Origin: Kitasatospora mediocidica KCTC 9733
Lineage (GTDB): Bacteria; Actinomycetota; Actinomycetes; Streptomycetales; Streptomycetaceae
Length of the DNA stretch: 64,000 nucleotides
NCBI RefSeq assembly: GCF_000744225.1
Contig: NZ_JQLN01000001.1
Span: 682,001 to 746,000, forward strand
Direction: 5' to 3'
The translations under genes and the position numbers were made by a program. Under the pieces are notes generated by a model. The model was given only the letters and a program-made list of their open reading frames with translations, ran no database searches and had not been told where the DNA came from. This document shows, piece by piece, positions 1 through 13,300 of this stretch (within the stretch, counting starts at the first letter, position 1; each line of letters opens with the position of its first letter).

Positions 1-3000
1 CCACGGAGGGCCAGTTCGGGCTCTCCGGCGGTGAGCACCGCGCCCAGGACGGAGGCCAGCTCTGACTCCCGGGCGGGGTCGGCGACGGGGTCGGCGGCCA
101 AGTCGAGGGCTGGGTCGAGGGCCGGGTCGAGGTCGAGCAGCACGATCCGGTCGGGGTTCTCGGTCTGGGCGGCGCGGATCAGACCCCACACCGCACCGCC
201 GGCCGTGTCGGTGACCGCGCCGTCCGCGCCCGCACCCACCGCGCCCCGGGTGGCCACGACGAGCGGGACCGCCTCCAGGCCCGGAGCGGCCAGCCAGGCC
301 TGCACGGCCGCCAGCACCCGGTTCGTCAGGACGACTGCGGTCTCGACGCCGTGGCCGCCGTCGCGGTCGGCGGCGGCGTCCAGGACGACCACGGCGGGGA
401 GCGTCTCCCCCGCGGCCGTGCCATCGGCCAGTGCGGTGATGTCGGCCGCGGTGGAGACCGCGAGCCGGGGCAGCGACTCGGCCTCGGCGTCGGCCTCCAC
501 CCCGGTGGGCCAGGCCAGTTCACTCCACTCGACCCGGAAGAGCGAGTCGTCGCCCGTCGTGCCCGACGCGGTCGTCAACTGCTCGGCAGTCAGCGGCCGC
601 AGCTCCACCGAATCCACCGTCAGAACCAGACCGCCGGCCTGGTCGACCGCCTCCAGTGCGACGGCTTCGCCGCCCTGCGGCACGATCCGCACCCGCAGCA
701 CGGAGGCACCGACGGCGTGCAGCGCGAGCCCCTGCCAGGCGAGCGGCTGCCACACCCGGGCGCCGCTCGCGGCGCCATCGGCCACGGCGATGTCCCGCAG
801 CGCCGGGTGCAGGACGGCGTCGAGCAGCGCGGGGTGGAGGCCGAACCGGCCGGCCGCCTCGCGGCTGTCGTCGGGGACGGCGACCTCGGCGAACAGTTCG
901 TCGCCGCGCTGCCAGAGCCCCCGCACGCCCTGGAACACCGGGCCGTGCTCGTAACCGTGCCGGCCGAGACCGGTGTAGAGGCCGTCGACGTCGACGCGCT
1001 GGGCGCCGGGGGGCGGCCAGGCGGTGAAGTCGGCCTGCGGGCTGCCGGTCTTCGTCGTCACGGTGAGGGTGCCGGTGGCGTGCCGGGTCCAGGTGTCGCC
1101 GCCGGTGGAATCCTCGCGGGTCGAATAGACGGCGACCGTGCGGGCGCCGCTCTCGTCGGGGCCGCCGACGGTGACCTGCACCCGGACGCCGCCCTGCTCG
1201 GGCAGGATCAGCGGGGCGTTGACCACCAGCTCGTCGAGGGTGCCGCAGCCCAGCTCGTCACCGGCTCGGACGGCCAGCTCCACCAGACCGGTGCTCGGGA
1301 AGAGGACCGCTCCCCCGACGACGTGGTCCGCGAGCCAGGGGTGCGTGCGCAGCGACAGCCGCGCGGTGCCCAGCAGGCCGCCCGTCTCGGGCACCTCCAC
1401 CACCGCGCTCAGCAGCGGGTGGTCGGCGGTGGCCTGGCCGAGCGAGGCCGCGTCTGCGGCCGGGCCCAGCTGGAGCCAGTAGTGGCGGTGGTCGAAGGCG
1501 TAGGTCGGCAGGTCGACACGGGCAGTGCCGGTGGGCAGCAGGCCGGTCCAGTCCACGGCCACGCCACGGACGAAGAGTTCGGCCATCGAGGTCAGCAGGC
1601 GACGGGGGCCGCCTTCGTCGCGGCGCAGCGATCCGGTCACCAGGGCGTCGGCGTGGGCCTCGTCGACGAGTTCGCTGATCGGCTGGACGAGGACGGGGTG
1701 GGCGCTGGCCTCGACGAAGACCGTGTGACCCTCGCTCAGCAGCGTGGCGACCGCCGGGCCGAAGCGCACCTGGCCGCGCAGGTTGCGATACCAGTAGCCG
1801 CCGTCCAGCACCCCGGGCTCGGACACCCACTCGCTCGTCACCGTCGAAAAGAACGGGATCTGCGGCGCCTGGCTTTCGATGTTCGCGAAGGCCTCGGCCA
1901 ACGTCTCCTCGATCGCCTCGACGTGCCGGGAGTGCGAGGCGTAGTCCACCGCGACCCGGCGCACCCGCACACCGTCCGCCGCCAGGACCTCCAACGCCTC
2001 GTCGAGCGCCTCGGCGTCACCGGCTACGACGACGGACGCCGGGCCGTTGACGGCCGCGACCTCGACGCGGTCCGCCCAGCGCTCCAGGCGCTTGACGGCG
2101 TCCGTCTCCGACAGCGCCACCGACGCCATCCCGCCCCGACCCGCCAGGCTCGCCGCGATCACCCGGCTGCGCACCGCCACGATCCGCGCCGCATCCTCCA
2201 ACGAGAGCGCACCCGACACGCAGGCCGCCGCAATCTCGCCCTGCGAGTGACCGACCACCGCGTCCGGGACCACGCCCACGGACGCCCAGACGGCGGCCAG
2301 ACCCACCATCACGGCGAAACTCGCGGGCTGGAGTACGTCCACGCGCTCCAGCAACTCGGCCGGGGCATCACCGCGCAGCACGTCCTCCAGCGACCAGTCC
2401 ACCCACGGGCCGAGGGCCCGGGCGCACTGCGCGACCCGCTCCGCGAACACCGGTGAGGAGTCCAGCAGTTCACGGCCCATGCCGACCCACTGCGAACCCT
2501 GCCCCGGGAACACCAACACCGTCCGGCCCGCGCCGGACACCGCGCCCGACACCACCCCCGGAGACGACTCACCCCGCGCCAGCGCGGCCAACCCCGCCAA
2601 CGCCTCCTCCCGCGACCCCGCCACCACCACCGCACGCTCGTCCAGCAGCGCGCGCCCGGTGGCCAGCTCCGCGGCGACGTCCTCCAGCGCCGTCCCGTCG
2701 GCACCCCCGACGAACGCCTCCAGCCGCGCGGCCTGACCCGCCAGCGAGCCGGTCGAGGCCGCCGACACCACCAGCGGCACGACCAGCGGCATCACACCGC
2801 CGGGCGCGGCCACCACCGCGAGCGGCTCGGCCGTCGGCTCGGCGGGGGGCTCCTCCAGCACCACGTGCGCGTTCGTCCCGCTGACGCCGAACGAGGACAC
2901 CCCGGCCCGGCGCGGGCGGCCGGTCTCCGGCCACTCCCGCGCCTCGGTCAGCAGCTCCACCTCACCGGCGGACCAGTCCACCTCGGAGGAGGGCGTGTCC

Positions 3001-4120
3001 ACGTGCAGGGTTGCGGGCATGACGCCGTGCCGCATCGCCTGCACCATCTTGATGACGCCCGCGACACCCGCCGCCGCCTGCGTGTGGCCGATGTTCGACT
3101 TCAACGAGCCCAGCCAGAGCGGACGCCCGGGCTCGCGCTCCTGGCCGTAGGTGGCCAGCAGCGCCTGTGCCTCGATCGGGTCGCCCAGCACCGTCCCGGT
3201 GCCGTGCCCCTCCACCACGTCCACGTCGGCCGGGGTGAGCCCCGCCGCCGCGAGGGCCCTGCGGATGACGCGCTGCTGCGACGGACCGTTCGGCGCCGTC
3301 AGACCGTTGGACGCACCGTCCTGGTTCACCGCGCTGCCGCGGATCACCGCCAACACCCGGTGCCCGCGTTCCCGAGCCTCCGACAGCCGCTCCAGCACGA
3401 CCATGCCCGCGCCCTCGGCCCAGCCGGTGCCGTCGGCCGCCTCCGCGTACGACTTGCACCGCCCGTCGGCCGCCAGCGCCCGCTGCCGCGAGAACTCCAT
3501 GAACATCCCCGGCCCGGCCATCACCGTCGCGCCGCCGGCCAGCGCCAGCGAGCACTCCCCGCGCCGCAGCGCCTGCGCGGCCAGGTGCATCGCCACCAGC
3601 GACGACGAGCACGCCGTGTCGACGGTCACCGCCGGGCCCTCGAACCCGAAGACGTACGAGATCCGGCCCGACGCCACACTTCCGGTGGTCCCGGTCCCGG
3701 TGAAGCCCTCCAGCTCCGGGGGGACCGGACCGCCGGTCGCATAGCCCTCGTTGATCACTCCGACGAAGACGCCGACGTCCGAGCCCTTCAGCCCCGCCGC
3801 GTCGACGCCGGCCCGCTCCAGCGCCTCCCACGAGGTCTCAAGGAGCAGCCGCTGCTGCGGGTCCATCGCGACCGCCTCACGCGGCGAGATCCCGAAGAAC
3901 CCGGCGTCGAAGAGCCCGGCCTCGTGCAGGAAGCCGCCCCGGCTCACGTAGGAGGTGCCGCTCTTCTCCGGGTCCTCGTCGAACAGCCCGTCCAGGTCCC
4001 AGCCACGGTCGGTCGGGAAGCCCGACACGCCGTCCCCGCGCTCGGCGACCAGCTGCCACAGGTCGTCCGGGCTCGCCACGCCGCCCGGCAGCCGGCAGGC
4101 CATCCCCACGATCGCGATCG
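1..4120 (-). other. PKS module 10: KS-AT(methylmalonyl)-DH-KR (partial)
   Basis: Domain order read from the translated minus strand. The AT YASH motif is near 1930 and predicts a methyl branch. DH looks active (His in HVVGG, Asp in LLDAVLH). Only the N-terminal structural part of KR is in view, so its stereotype cannot be read. If KR is active the module makes a methyl-substituted double bond. Confidence 0.85.
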
Positions 4121-4223
4121 GCTCTGACTTCTCGGCCTCCAGCTCGAGCACGCGTTGCTGGGAGCGGCGCGCCTCGGCGAGGACGCGCTTGAGATAGTCG
4201 CGAAGCTTGCTTTCATCCGCCAT
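1..4223 (-). CDS. Modular type I PKS gene D, module 10 (partial, runs off left edge)
   Basis: Fourth PKS gene of the operon. The ATG at 4223 is preceded by AGGAG about 10 nt upstream and lies 86 nt after the gene C stop. The product opens with a charged helical docking segment ([14 protein letters not shown]), then KS (about 4120-2860, Cys in TACSSS, EGHGTGT, NIGHTQ), AT (about 2520-1550), DH (about 1440-580) and the start of the KR structural half (about 540-1). The AT has GHSQGE and YASH, the methylmalonyl-CoA signature. DH keeps [10 protein letters not shown] and [10 protein letters not shown], with HGPVF in place of YGPxF. No stop is reached, so the rest of KR, the ACP and any later modules lie outside the window. 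The docking head fits the acidic tail of gene C, placing this protein next in the line. Confidence 0.95.
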   Translation of the reverse strand, partial: MADESKLRDYLKRVLAEARRSQQRVLELEAEKSEPIAIVGMACRLPGGVASPDDLWQLVAERGDGVSGFPTDRGWDLDGLFDEDPEKSGTSYVSRGGFLHEAGLFDAGFFGISPREAVAMDPQQRLLLETSWEALERAGVDAAGLKGSDVGVFVGVINEGYATGGPVPPELEGFTGTGTTGSVASGRISYVFGFEGPAVTVDTACSSSLVAMHLAAQALRRGECSLALAGGATVMAGPGMFMEFSRQRALAADGRCKSYAEAADGTGWAEGAGMVVLERLSEARERGHRVLAVIRGSAVNQDGASNGLTAPNGPSQQRVIRRALAAAGLTPADVDVVEGHGTGTVLGDPIEAQALLATYGQEREPGRPLWLGSLKSNIGHTQAAAGVAGVIKMVQAMRHGVMPATLHVDTPSSEVDWSAGEVELLTEAREWPETGRPRRAGVSSFGVSGTNAHVVLEEPPAEPTAEPLAVVAAPGGVMPLVVPLVVSAASTGSLAGQAARLEAFVGGADGTALEDVAAELATGRALLDERAVVVAGSREEALAGLAALARGESSPGVVSGAVSGAGRTVLVFPGQGSQWVGMGRELLDSSPVFAERVAQCARALGPWVDWSLEDVLRGDAPAELLERVDVLQPASFAVMVGLAAVWASVGVVPDAVVGHSQGEIAAACVSGALSLEDAARIVAVRSRVIAASLAGRGGMASVALSETDAVKRLERWADRVEVAAVNGPASVVVAGDAEALDEALEVLAADGVRVRRVAVDYASHSRHVEAIEETLAEAFANIESQAPQIPFFSTVTSEWVSEPGVLDGGYWYRNLRGQVRFGPAVATLLSEGHTVFVEASAHPVLVQPISELVDEAHADALVTGSLRRDEGGPRRLLTSMAELFVRGVAVDWTGLLPTGTARVDLPTYAFDHRHYWLQLGPAADAASLGQATADHPLLSAVVEVPETGGLLGTARLSLRTHPWLADHVVGGAVLFPSTGLVELAVRAGDELGCGTLDELVVNAPLILPEQGGVRVQVTVGGPDESGARTVAVYSTREDSTGGDTWTRHATGTLTVTTKTGSPQADFTAWPPPGAQRVDVDGLYTGLGRHGYEHGPVFQGVRGLWQRGDELFAEVAVPDDSREAAGRFGLHPALLDAVLHPALRDIAVADGAASGARVWQPLAWQGLALHAVGASVLRVRIVPQGGEAVALEAVDQAGGLVLTVDSVELRPLTAEQLTTASGTTGDDSLFRVEWSELAWPTGVEADAEAESLPRLAVSTAADITALADGTAAGETLPAVVVLDAAADRDGGHGVETAVVLTNRVLAAVQAWLAAPGLEAVPLVVATRGAVGAGADGAVTDTAGGAVWGLIRAAQTENPDRIVLLDLDPALDPALDLAADPVADPARESELASVLGAVLTAGEPELALR

Positions 4224-4309
4224 CGAAGTTCGGCTCCTAGAAGGCTGCGGCGTCGGGGGGGTCTGCGGCGTCGGGTCGTCTGCGGGTCGTGGGACTGCCG
4301 GTGGACGGC

Positions 4310-7300
4310 TCAGCCGCCGAACTCCGTGTCGATGAGGTCGAACAGCTCGTCGTCGGAGGCGGTCTCGTAGTCGATCTGTTCCTCGGCGGGCTGCGCGCCG
4401 TTCGCCGTCGACCAGGTGGCCAGCAGGCCCTGGAGCCGGGTGGCGACCTGGGTGCGGGCGGCGTCGCCGGCCGGTGTCCCGGCCAACATCGCCTCCAGCC
4501 TGCTCAGTTCGACCAGCAACGGGTGCGAGGTGGACGCGACCTGGGCGTCCGGGTCGAGCCGGTCGTACAGGTAGCGCGCCAGGGCCAGCGGCGTCGGGTA
4601 GTCGAAGACCACCGGGGCCGGCAGGCTCAGCCCCGTCGCCTCGCGGAGGCGGTTGCGCAGCTCGACCGAGGTCAGCGAGTCGAAGCCGGCATCCTTGAAC
4701 GCCATTTCCGGCCTGACCCGCTCCGCCCCGGCGTGGCCGAGGATGGTCGCCACCTGGGCCCGGACCAGGTCCAGCAACAGCGCCTCCTGCTCGGCCGGGG
4801 CCAGCCCGGCCAGCCGGCGGACCAGGCCGCCACCGCCGTCACCGGCGGCCGCTCGCACCTGCTGGCGGCCGGTGCGAACCAGACCGCGCAGCAGCGGCGC
4901 GACTCCGCCGCCGAGTGCGGCGTCGGCGCGCAGCGCCCGCAGGTCCAGGTCGGCGGGGACGAGCAGCGCCTCGCCGGAGCGCAGCGCCGCGTCGAACAGC
5001 TCCATGCCGTCCGCCGCCGTCAGGGGCCGGACGCCACCTCGCCGGACGGTCCGGTCCTGGCCGGGCCCGTCACCGGAGCCGTCCGCGCCGGCGCTCTGCG
5101 CCCACACGCCCCAGGCCAGCGAGGTGCCGGGCAGGCCGGCCGCCCGGCGCCGGTGCGCCACCGCGTCCAGGTAGGCGTTGGCCGCGGCGTAGCCGCCGGT
5201 GCCCGCGCCCAGGAACACCGAGGAGGCGGACGACATCAGGACGAACGCGCCCAGGCCGGGGGCCAGTTCGCGGGTCAGCTCGTCCAGGTGCCGCACCGCG
5301 GTCACCTTCGGTGCGAAGACCCGGGCCAGCCGGTCCGGGTCAACCTCGCCGATCACTCCGGCGTCGAAGACCCGGGCGGCGTGCACGACGCCGGTGAGCG
5401 GGTGCCCGGCCGGGACGGCGCCCAGCAGCGCGGCGACCGCGGCCCGGTCGGTGACGTCACACGCCACCACCGACACGGTGGCTCCCGCACGCGTGAGCTC
5501 GGCGGCGAGTTCCGCCGCGCCGTCGGCGTCCGGGCCCCGCCGGCCGGCCAGCACGAGGTGGCGGACGCCGTGTCGCGCGACCAGGTGACGGGCGGCCAGG
5601 GAACCGAGCCACCCGGTACCGCCGGTGATCAGGACCGTTCCGTTCGGGTCGAACCCGGCCTCCTCCGCCACCGGGCCGGGTCCCGCCTCGGCGGCGCCGG
5701 TCCGCACCCGGCCCAGGCGCGGCACGTGCAACGCCGTCCCGCGCACCGCGACCTGCGCTTCCCCGGACGGGAGCACCGAACCGAGCACGGTGTCCAGGTC
5801 GCTCGCGGCGGCGGGGTCCAGGTCGAGCAGGAGGATCCGGTCGGGGTTCTCCGCCTGAGCGGCCCGGACCAGACCCCAGACGGCGGCGCCGGCCGGGTCG
5901 GTCACCGCGGCGTCGCCGCCAGCAGCCACCGCGCCCCGGGTCTGCACCACCAGCCGGGAGTCCTCCAGGGATTCGTCCGCCAGCCAGGCCTGCACCACCG
6001 CCAGCACCCGGGAGGCCAGCGAGAAGACGGCGCCCTCGTCGTCGCCGTCCGCGACCGCCTCCAGGAGAACGACCGGGGGGACCTCCGCGCCGGCCGTCAG
6101 GACCGCGAGGTCCGCCGCGGTGACCACGGCCGCGCGGCGCGGCGGCGTCCCGGCGGTCTGCAACGGCGCCGGGGGCAGCACCGTCCACTCCACCCGGAAC
6201 AGCGCGTCCTCCTCCGCCGTGCCCGCAGCGGCCGCCAACTGCTCGGCCCCCAGCGGCAGAAGCGTCACCGCGGACGCCGTCAGGACCGGGCCGCCGGACT
6301 CGTCGGCCGCCGTCAGCGACAGCGTGTCCGCTCCCTGCGCGCTGATCCGCACCCGCAGCGCCGAGGCGCCGACGGCGTGCAGGGCCAGCCCACGCCACTC
6401 GAACGGCTGCCACATCCGCTCGCCGTCCGCCGCGCCCGCGTCCCGCAGTGCCGGGTGCAGGGCGGCGTCGAGCAGCGCGGGGTGGATGCCGAACCGGGCG
6501 GCGCTGCCCTGGTGTTCGGCAGGCAGCGCGATGTCGACGAAGACCTCCTCACCGCGCCGCCAGACCGCCCGCAGGCCCTGGAACGCCGGGCCGTACGTGT
6601 AGCCCAACCGGATCAGATCCGCGTAGAAGGCATCGACGTCGACCTCGACCGGCTGCGCGCCGGGCGGCGGCCAGGCCGTGAAGTCGAACTCCGTGCCACC
6701 GGCGACCGCCGTCGCCATCAGCGTGCCGGTGGCGTGCCGCGTCCAGCCGTCCTCGGCGGCGTCCTCCCGGGCCGAGTAGATGGCGACGGTGCGAGCACCG
6801 CTCTCGTCCGGGCCACCGACTGCCACCTGCACGCGGACACCACCGTGCTCGGGCACCACCAACGGCGCCTCGATGACCAGTTCGTCCAGCGTGCCGCAAC
6901 CGACCTCATCGCCCGCCCGCACCGCCAGCTCCACCAGACCGGTACCCGACACCAGGACGACGCCACCGACAGCGTGATCCGCCAGCCACGGGTGCGTGCG
7001 CAGCGACAGGCGGGAGGTGAAGACCAGCCCGTCGGACTGCGGCAACTGGACCACCGCACCCAACAGCGGGTGATCGGCCTTGCCCTGCCCAAGCGAGGCC
7101 GCGTCGGTGGACGGGCTGCTCTGGAGCCAGTAGTGCTGGTGGTCGAAGGCGTAGGTCGGCAGATCCAGATGAGCACCGGCGGCGCCGGCGGGCAGGGTCT
7201 TCACCCAGTCCACCTCCACACCCCGCACGAAGAGTTCGGCCACCGAAGCCAACACCGTCTGGGCCTCCGGACGGCCGTCACGCAACGCCGCGACACAGAC

Positions 7301-10300
7301 CGCAGCCTCACCCGCCGACTCCGCCACCACCGCGCTCAGTGCCGCGCCCGGGCCCAACTCCACGAACAACGTGCCACCCAGCGCAGCCGCCGCACCGATC
7401 CCGTCCGCGAACCGCACCGGACGCCGCACGTGCTCCAACCAGTACGCCGGATCGGCCAGTTGGCCCGGCTCCGCGACCACACCTGTCACGTTCGAGACGA
7501 CCGGCAGCTTCGGCTCCCGCCAGGTCACCCCGGCCAGCACGGCGGCGAACTCCGCGAGCATCGGCTCCATCAACGCCGAATGGAACGCGTGCGACACCGT
7601 CAACCGCTTGACCTTGCGGCCCTGCTCCTTCAGCGTCTCGGCCGCCTTCAGGACGGCCGCCTCGTCGCCGGAGAGGACCACCGACGACGGCCCGTTCACC
7701 GCCGCCAGATCCACCCCACCGCCGAGCAGCTCCGCGACCTCGGCCTCCGTCGCGGCCACCGCCACCATCGCACCACCCGACGGCAACCCCTCCATCAACC
7801 GGCCCCGGGCCGCCACCACCGCCGCCGCATCCTCCAACGACAGGACACCCGCCACATGCGCCGCCGTGAGCTCACCGATCGAATGGCCCATCACCGCATC
7901 CGGACGCACACCCCACGACTCCACCAGGCGGAACAACGCCGTCTCCACCGCGAACAACCCCGCCTGGGTGAACACCGTCCGGTCCAGCAACCCCTCCCCC
8001 GCCGTGCCGAACACCACATCCTTCACCGAGTGCTCCACCCGACCCGCCAACTGCGCATCGAGCGCCGCACAAGCCCCCTCGAACGCCTCCGCGAACACCG
8101 GATACCGCTCAGCCAACTCCCGACCCATACCGACCCGCTGCGAACCCTGCCCCGGGAACACGAACACCGTCCGCGCCCCATCGGACACCACACCGGAGAC
8201 CACCGTGCCGTCGGACTCACCCCGCGCCAACGCACCCAGCCCCGCCAACGCCTCCCCCGTCGAACCCGCCACCACCACCGCACGCTCACCGAGCACCGCA
8301 CGCTGAGCAACCAACGCACCCGCCGTACCAGCCAACGACACCGACTCCGCAGCATCCAGGAAAGCGCCCAGCCGCCCAGCCTGCCCGGCCAGCGACCCCG
8401 CACTCTTCGCCGACACCACCAACGGCACCGCACCCGACGGCTCGACCGCCGGCGGCGCCGCCTCGGCCTCGACCGGCGCCTGCTCCAGGATCAGGTGCGC
8501 GTTCGTCCCGCTCAGCCCGAACGAGGAGACGCCCACCCGGCGCGGCCGACCGGTCTCCGGCCACTCCCGCGCCTCGGTCAGCAGCTCCACCGCGCCGGCC
8601 GTCCAGTCCACCTGCGAGGACGGCGCGTCCACGTGCAGCGTGGGCGGCAGCACACCGTGCCGCAGCGCCTGCACCATCTTGATCACACCGGCCACGCCCG
8701 AGGCTGCCTGCGTGTGACCGATGTTCGACTTCAACGAGCCCAGCCACAACGGGCGTTCCGGGTCGCGGCCCCGGCCGTAGGTGGCCAGCAGCGCCTGCGC
8801 CTCGATCGGGTCGCCCAGCACCGTCCCGGTGCCGTGCCCCTCGACCGCGTCGACGTCGGACGGCGCGAGCCCGGCCGTGGCGAGGGCCTTGCGGATCACC
8901 CGCTGCTGCGACGGACCGTTCGGCGCGGTCAGACCGTTGGACGCGCCGTCCTGGTTCACCGCCGAGCCGCGCACCACCGCGAGCACCCGGTGCCCGTTGC
9001 GCCGCGCCTCGGACAGCCGCTCCAGCACGACCACGCCCGCACCCTCGGCCCAGCCCGTGCCGTCCGCCGCCTCCGCGTACGACTTGCACCGCCCGTCGGA
9101 GGCCAGGCCCCGCTGGCGCGAGAACTGCACGAACGCGCCGGGGCTGTTCATGACGGCCGCGCCGCTGGCCAGCGCCAGCGAGCATTCGCCCGAGCGCAGC
9201 GCCTGCCCCGCCAGGTGCATCGCCACCAGGGACGACGAGCAGGCCGTGTCGACCGTGACCGCCGGGCCCTCGAAGCCGAAGACGTACGACACCCGGCCCG
9301 ACGCCACGCTGCTGCCGGCACCGGTCGTGACGAAGCCCTCCAGCTCGGCGGGCACATCGCTGCCCGAGCCGTAGCCCTGGCCCATCAGGCCCGCGAACAC
9401 CCCGACATCGGTGCCCTTGAGCGTCGCCGGGTCGATACCGGCCCGCTCCAGCGCCTCCCAGGAGGTCTCAAGCAGCAGCCGTTGCTGCGGGTCCATCGCC
9501 AGCGCCTCGCGCGGCGAGATCCCGAAGAAACCGCCGTCGAAGAGGCCGGCGTCGTGCAGGAACCCGCCCTGGTCCACGTAGGACGTACCGGCCTTGTCCG
9601 GGTCGGCGTCGAACAGCCCGTCCAGGTCCCAGCCGCGGTCGGAGGGGAAGCCGGACATCGCGTCCCGGCCCTCGCTGACCAGCCGCCACAGGTCCTCCGG
9701 ACTGCTCACGCCGCCGGGCAGCCGGCAGGCCATCCCCACGATCGCGATCGGCTCGCCGGGATCGGCCGCCGTCGTCGTCGGCAGAGCCGCCGCCGAGTCC
9801 CCGGCGCCGGTCGTCTCGCTGAACTCGCTGTGCAGGAGGCGGGCCAGCGCGAGCGGCGTCGGGTGGTCGAACACCACGGTCGCGGGCAGCTTCAGGCCGG
9901 TCGCCTCGCGCAGCCGGTTGCGCAGCTCCACCGAGGTGAGCGAGTCGAAGCCGGAGTCACGGAACGCCGTGTCCGTCTTCACGCCCTCAGGACCCGCGTG
10001 CCCGAGCACGGTCGCCGCGTGCGTGCGGACCAGCTCCAGCAACAGCGCCTCCTGCTCGGCCACCGCCAGCCCGGCCAGCCGACCGGCCAACCCGCTCGCG
10101 CCGTCACCGGCCGCAGCGGAGCGCGCGGTCTGCCGGTTCACCCGGACCAGGCCCCGCAGCAGGGGCTGCACGTCACGGCCGGTCGCCGCGTCGGCGCGCA
10201 TCGACCGCAGGTCGAGCTTGATCGGGACGAGCAGCGCGTCGCCGGCGCGCAGGGCCGCGTCGAAGAGGTCCAGGCCCTCCGCCGGCGCCAGCGACCGGTT

Positions 10301-13300
10301 CCGGCTCCGGCTCGCCCGGGCCTCCTCGGCCGTGTCCAGGTGGGCGGTCATGGCGGTGGCCTGCTCCCAGAGGCCCCAGGCCAGCGACATGCCCGGCAGT
10401 CCGGCCGCGCGGCGCTGCTGCGCCACCGCGTCCAGATACGCGTTGGCCGCCGCATAGTTGCCCTGCCCCGCCGAACCGAACACCCCGGCAGCCGACGAGA
10501 ACAGCACGAACGACCGCAGCTCCGGCGCCAGTTCACGCGTCAGCTCGTCCAGATGACGCACCGCGCTCACCTTCGGACCGAACACGTGACTCAACCGCTC
10601 CGGCGTCAACGCACCGATCACACCGTCGTCCAGCACACCCGCCGTATGCACCACACCCGTCAACGGATGCTCGGCCGAGACAGCGGCCAGCAGCGCGGCC
10701 ACCGCCGCGCGGTCGGCGACGTCGCTCGCGACGACCGAGACGGAAGCACCGAGCTCGGCCAGTTCGGCCACCAACTCCGGTGCGCCCTCGGCGTCGAGAC
10801 CGCGACGGCTGGCCAGCAGCAGGTGCCGCACACCGTGCCGCGTCACCAGGTGCCGGGCCAGCAGCGCGCCCAGCGAACCCGTACCGCCGGTGATCAGGAC
10901 GGTGCCCTCCGGGTGGAAGGCCGAGTCGCCGGCAGGTGTGTCGCCGCCGGTGGCCCGGACGAGGCGCGGCGCGAAGAGCGCCTCCCCCCGCACGGCCACC
11001 TGCGGCTCACCCGTCGCCAACACCCCGGCGAGCAAAGGCTCGACATCCACACCGCCAGCGGGATCGGTGTCCAGCAGCACGATCCGGTCCGGGTTCTCCG
11101 CCTGGGCGACCCGGACCAGACCCCACACCGCCGCACCCGCCGGATCCGTCACCGCAGCCTCACCACCGGCGGCCACCGCACCCCGGGTCACCACGACCAG
11201 CTGGGCCGCGTCCAGGCCCGGGTGTCCAGCCAGGCCTGGACGACGTCCAGCACCCGGCTGGTCAGAGCGAGCGCCGCGTCGTCGTCCGCGTCGTCCGCGA
11301 CCGCGTCCAGGACGACGACGGGAGGCACGCCCGAGCCGTTGGTCAGCATGGCCACGTGGGCCGGGGAGGCCACCGGCACCCACGCCGGCGGCAGTTCCAT
11401 GCCCGGCGCCACCGTGCCGGGGAGCTGGGTCCACTCCACCCGGAACAGTGCGTCCCGCCCGTCGTCGGCGCCCGCCGCGCCCAACTGCTCGGCGGAGACG
11501 GCGCGCGAGACCAGCGACCGGAGCGTCAGGACGGGCCCGCCGGTCTCGTCGGCCGCGTCCAGGGAGAGGGTCTGCGGGTCGGACTGCACCAGGCGCACCC
11601 GCAGCGCCGAGGCGCCGGCCGCGTGCAGGCGCAGCCCGTTCCAGCCGAACGGGAGGTGCACCTCGGACGCGTCGCCCGAGCGGTTCTCGCCCGTCGGGTC
11701 TCCGAGCGCCACGTCCAGCATGACGGGGTGCAGGGCGGCGTCGAGCAGGGCGGGGTGGATGCCGAACCGGGCGGCGCCGTCCCGCTGGTCCTCGGGCAGG
11801 GCGATCTCGGCGAACAGTTCCTCGCCGCGCCGCCACACCGCCCGCACGCCCTGGAACACCGGCCCGTAGCCGTAGCCCGCCTGGGCGAGCAGGTCGTAGC
11901 CGCCGGTGACGCCCACCTGCTGCGCGCCGGTGGGCGGCCAGCTGGTGAAGTCGAACTGCGGGCCGTCGGCGTCCGCCGTAGCCGTCAGCGTGCCGGTGGC
12001 GTGGCGGGTCCAGGCGTCGTCGGCGGCGTCCTCACGCGTCGAGTAGATGCCGACGCTGCGCGCGCCGCTCTCGTCGGGGCCGCCGACGGTGACCTGCACC
12101 CGGACGCCGCCCTGCTCGGGCAACACCAACGGCGCCTCGATCACCAACTCGTCGAGCGTCCCGCAACCGACCTCGTCACCCGCCCGCACCGCCAACTCCA
12201 CCAGACCCGTACCAGGCACCAGGATCGCGCCACCGACGGCGTGATCCGCCAGCCAGGGGTGCGTCTGTACGGAGAGCCGGGAGGTGCAGAGCACCCCGCC
12301 CGTCTCGGGTACCGACACCACCGCGCCGATCAGCGGGTGGTCGACGGTGGCCTGGCCGAGCGAGGCCGCATCCGTCGCGGGGCTGGTCTGCAACCAGTAG
12401 TGCTGGTGGTCGAAGGCATAGGTCGGCAGGTCCACCGGGACGCTGCCGCTGTCCGTGGGCAGGACACCGGTCCAGTCCACCGCCACACCCCGGACGAAGA
12501 GTTCGGCCATCGACAGGAACAACCGGCGCAGGCCGCCCTCCTCCCGGCGCAGCGTCCCGGTCACCAGGGCCGTCGCGTCGTCGGCGTCGGCGATCTCGTT
12601 GATCGGCTGGACGAGGACCGGGTGGGCGCTGGACTCGACGAAGACCGTGTGACCCTCGCTCAGCAGCGACGCCACCGCCGGCCCGAACCGCACCTGACCA
12701 CGCAGGTTGCGATACCAGTACCCGCCGTCCAGCACCCCGGGCTCGGACACCCACTCACTCGTCACCGTCGAGAAGAACGGCACCAACGGCGCCTGGCTTT
12801 CGATGTCCGCGAACGCCTCCGCCAACGTCTCCTCGATCGCCTCCACATGCCGCGTGTGCGACGCGTAGTCCACCGCCACCCGGCGCACCCGCACACCGTC
12901 CGCCGCCAGAACTTCCAGAGCCTCGTCGAGCGCCTCGGCGTCACCGGCGACCACCACGGACGCCGGACCGTTGACCGCCGCCACCTCAACCCGGTCCGCC
13001 CAACGCCCCAGGCGCTCAACGGCATCCGCCTCCGACAGCGCCACCGACGCCATCCCACCCCGACCCGCCAGGCTCCCCGCGATCACCCGACTGCGCACCG
13101 CCACGATCCGCGCCGCATCCTCCAACGAGAGCGCACCCGACACGCAGGCCGCCGCGATCTCGCCCTGCGAGTGACCGACCACCGCATCCGGGACCACGCC
13201 CACCGACGCCCAGACCGCCGCCAGACCCACCATCACCGCGAAACTCGCCGGCTGCAGCACATCCACCCGCTCCAACAACTCAGCCGGAGCATCACCGCGC

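Noticed and set aside
4310..11836. Treating the two parts of gene C as separate genes
   Set aside because: The break is inside one DH-KR linker, with no ribosome site, docking domain or new module start.
4289..11869. Very long open frames on the plus strand opposite the PKS (for example 4289-11869, 23108-30547, 35563-41028, 49087-55002)
   Set aside because: They are antisense shadows of GC-rich coding DNA, with Arg/Gly/His/Gln-rich low-complexity translations and no domains. The minus-strand PKS frames explain the DNA fully.
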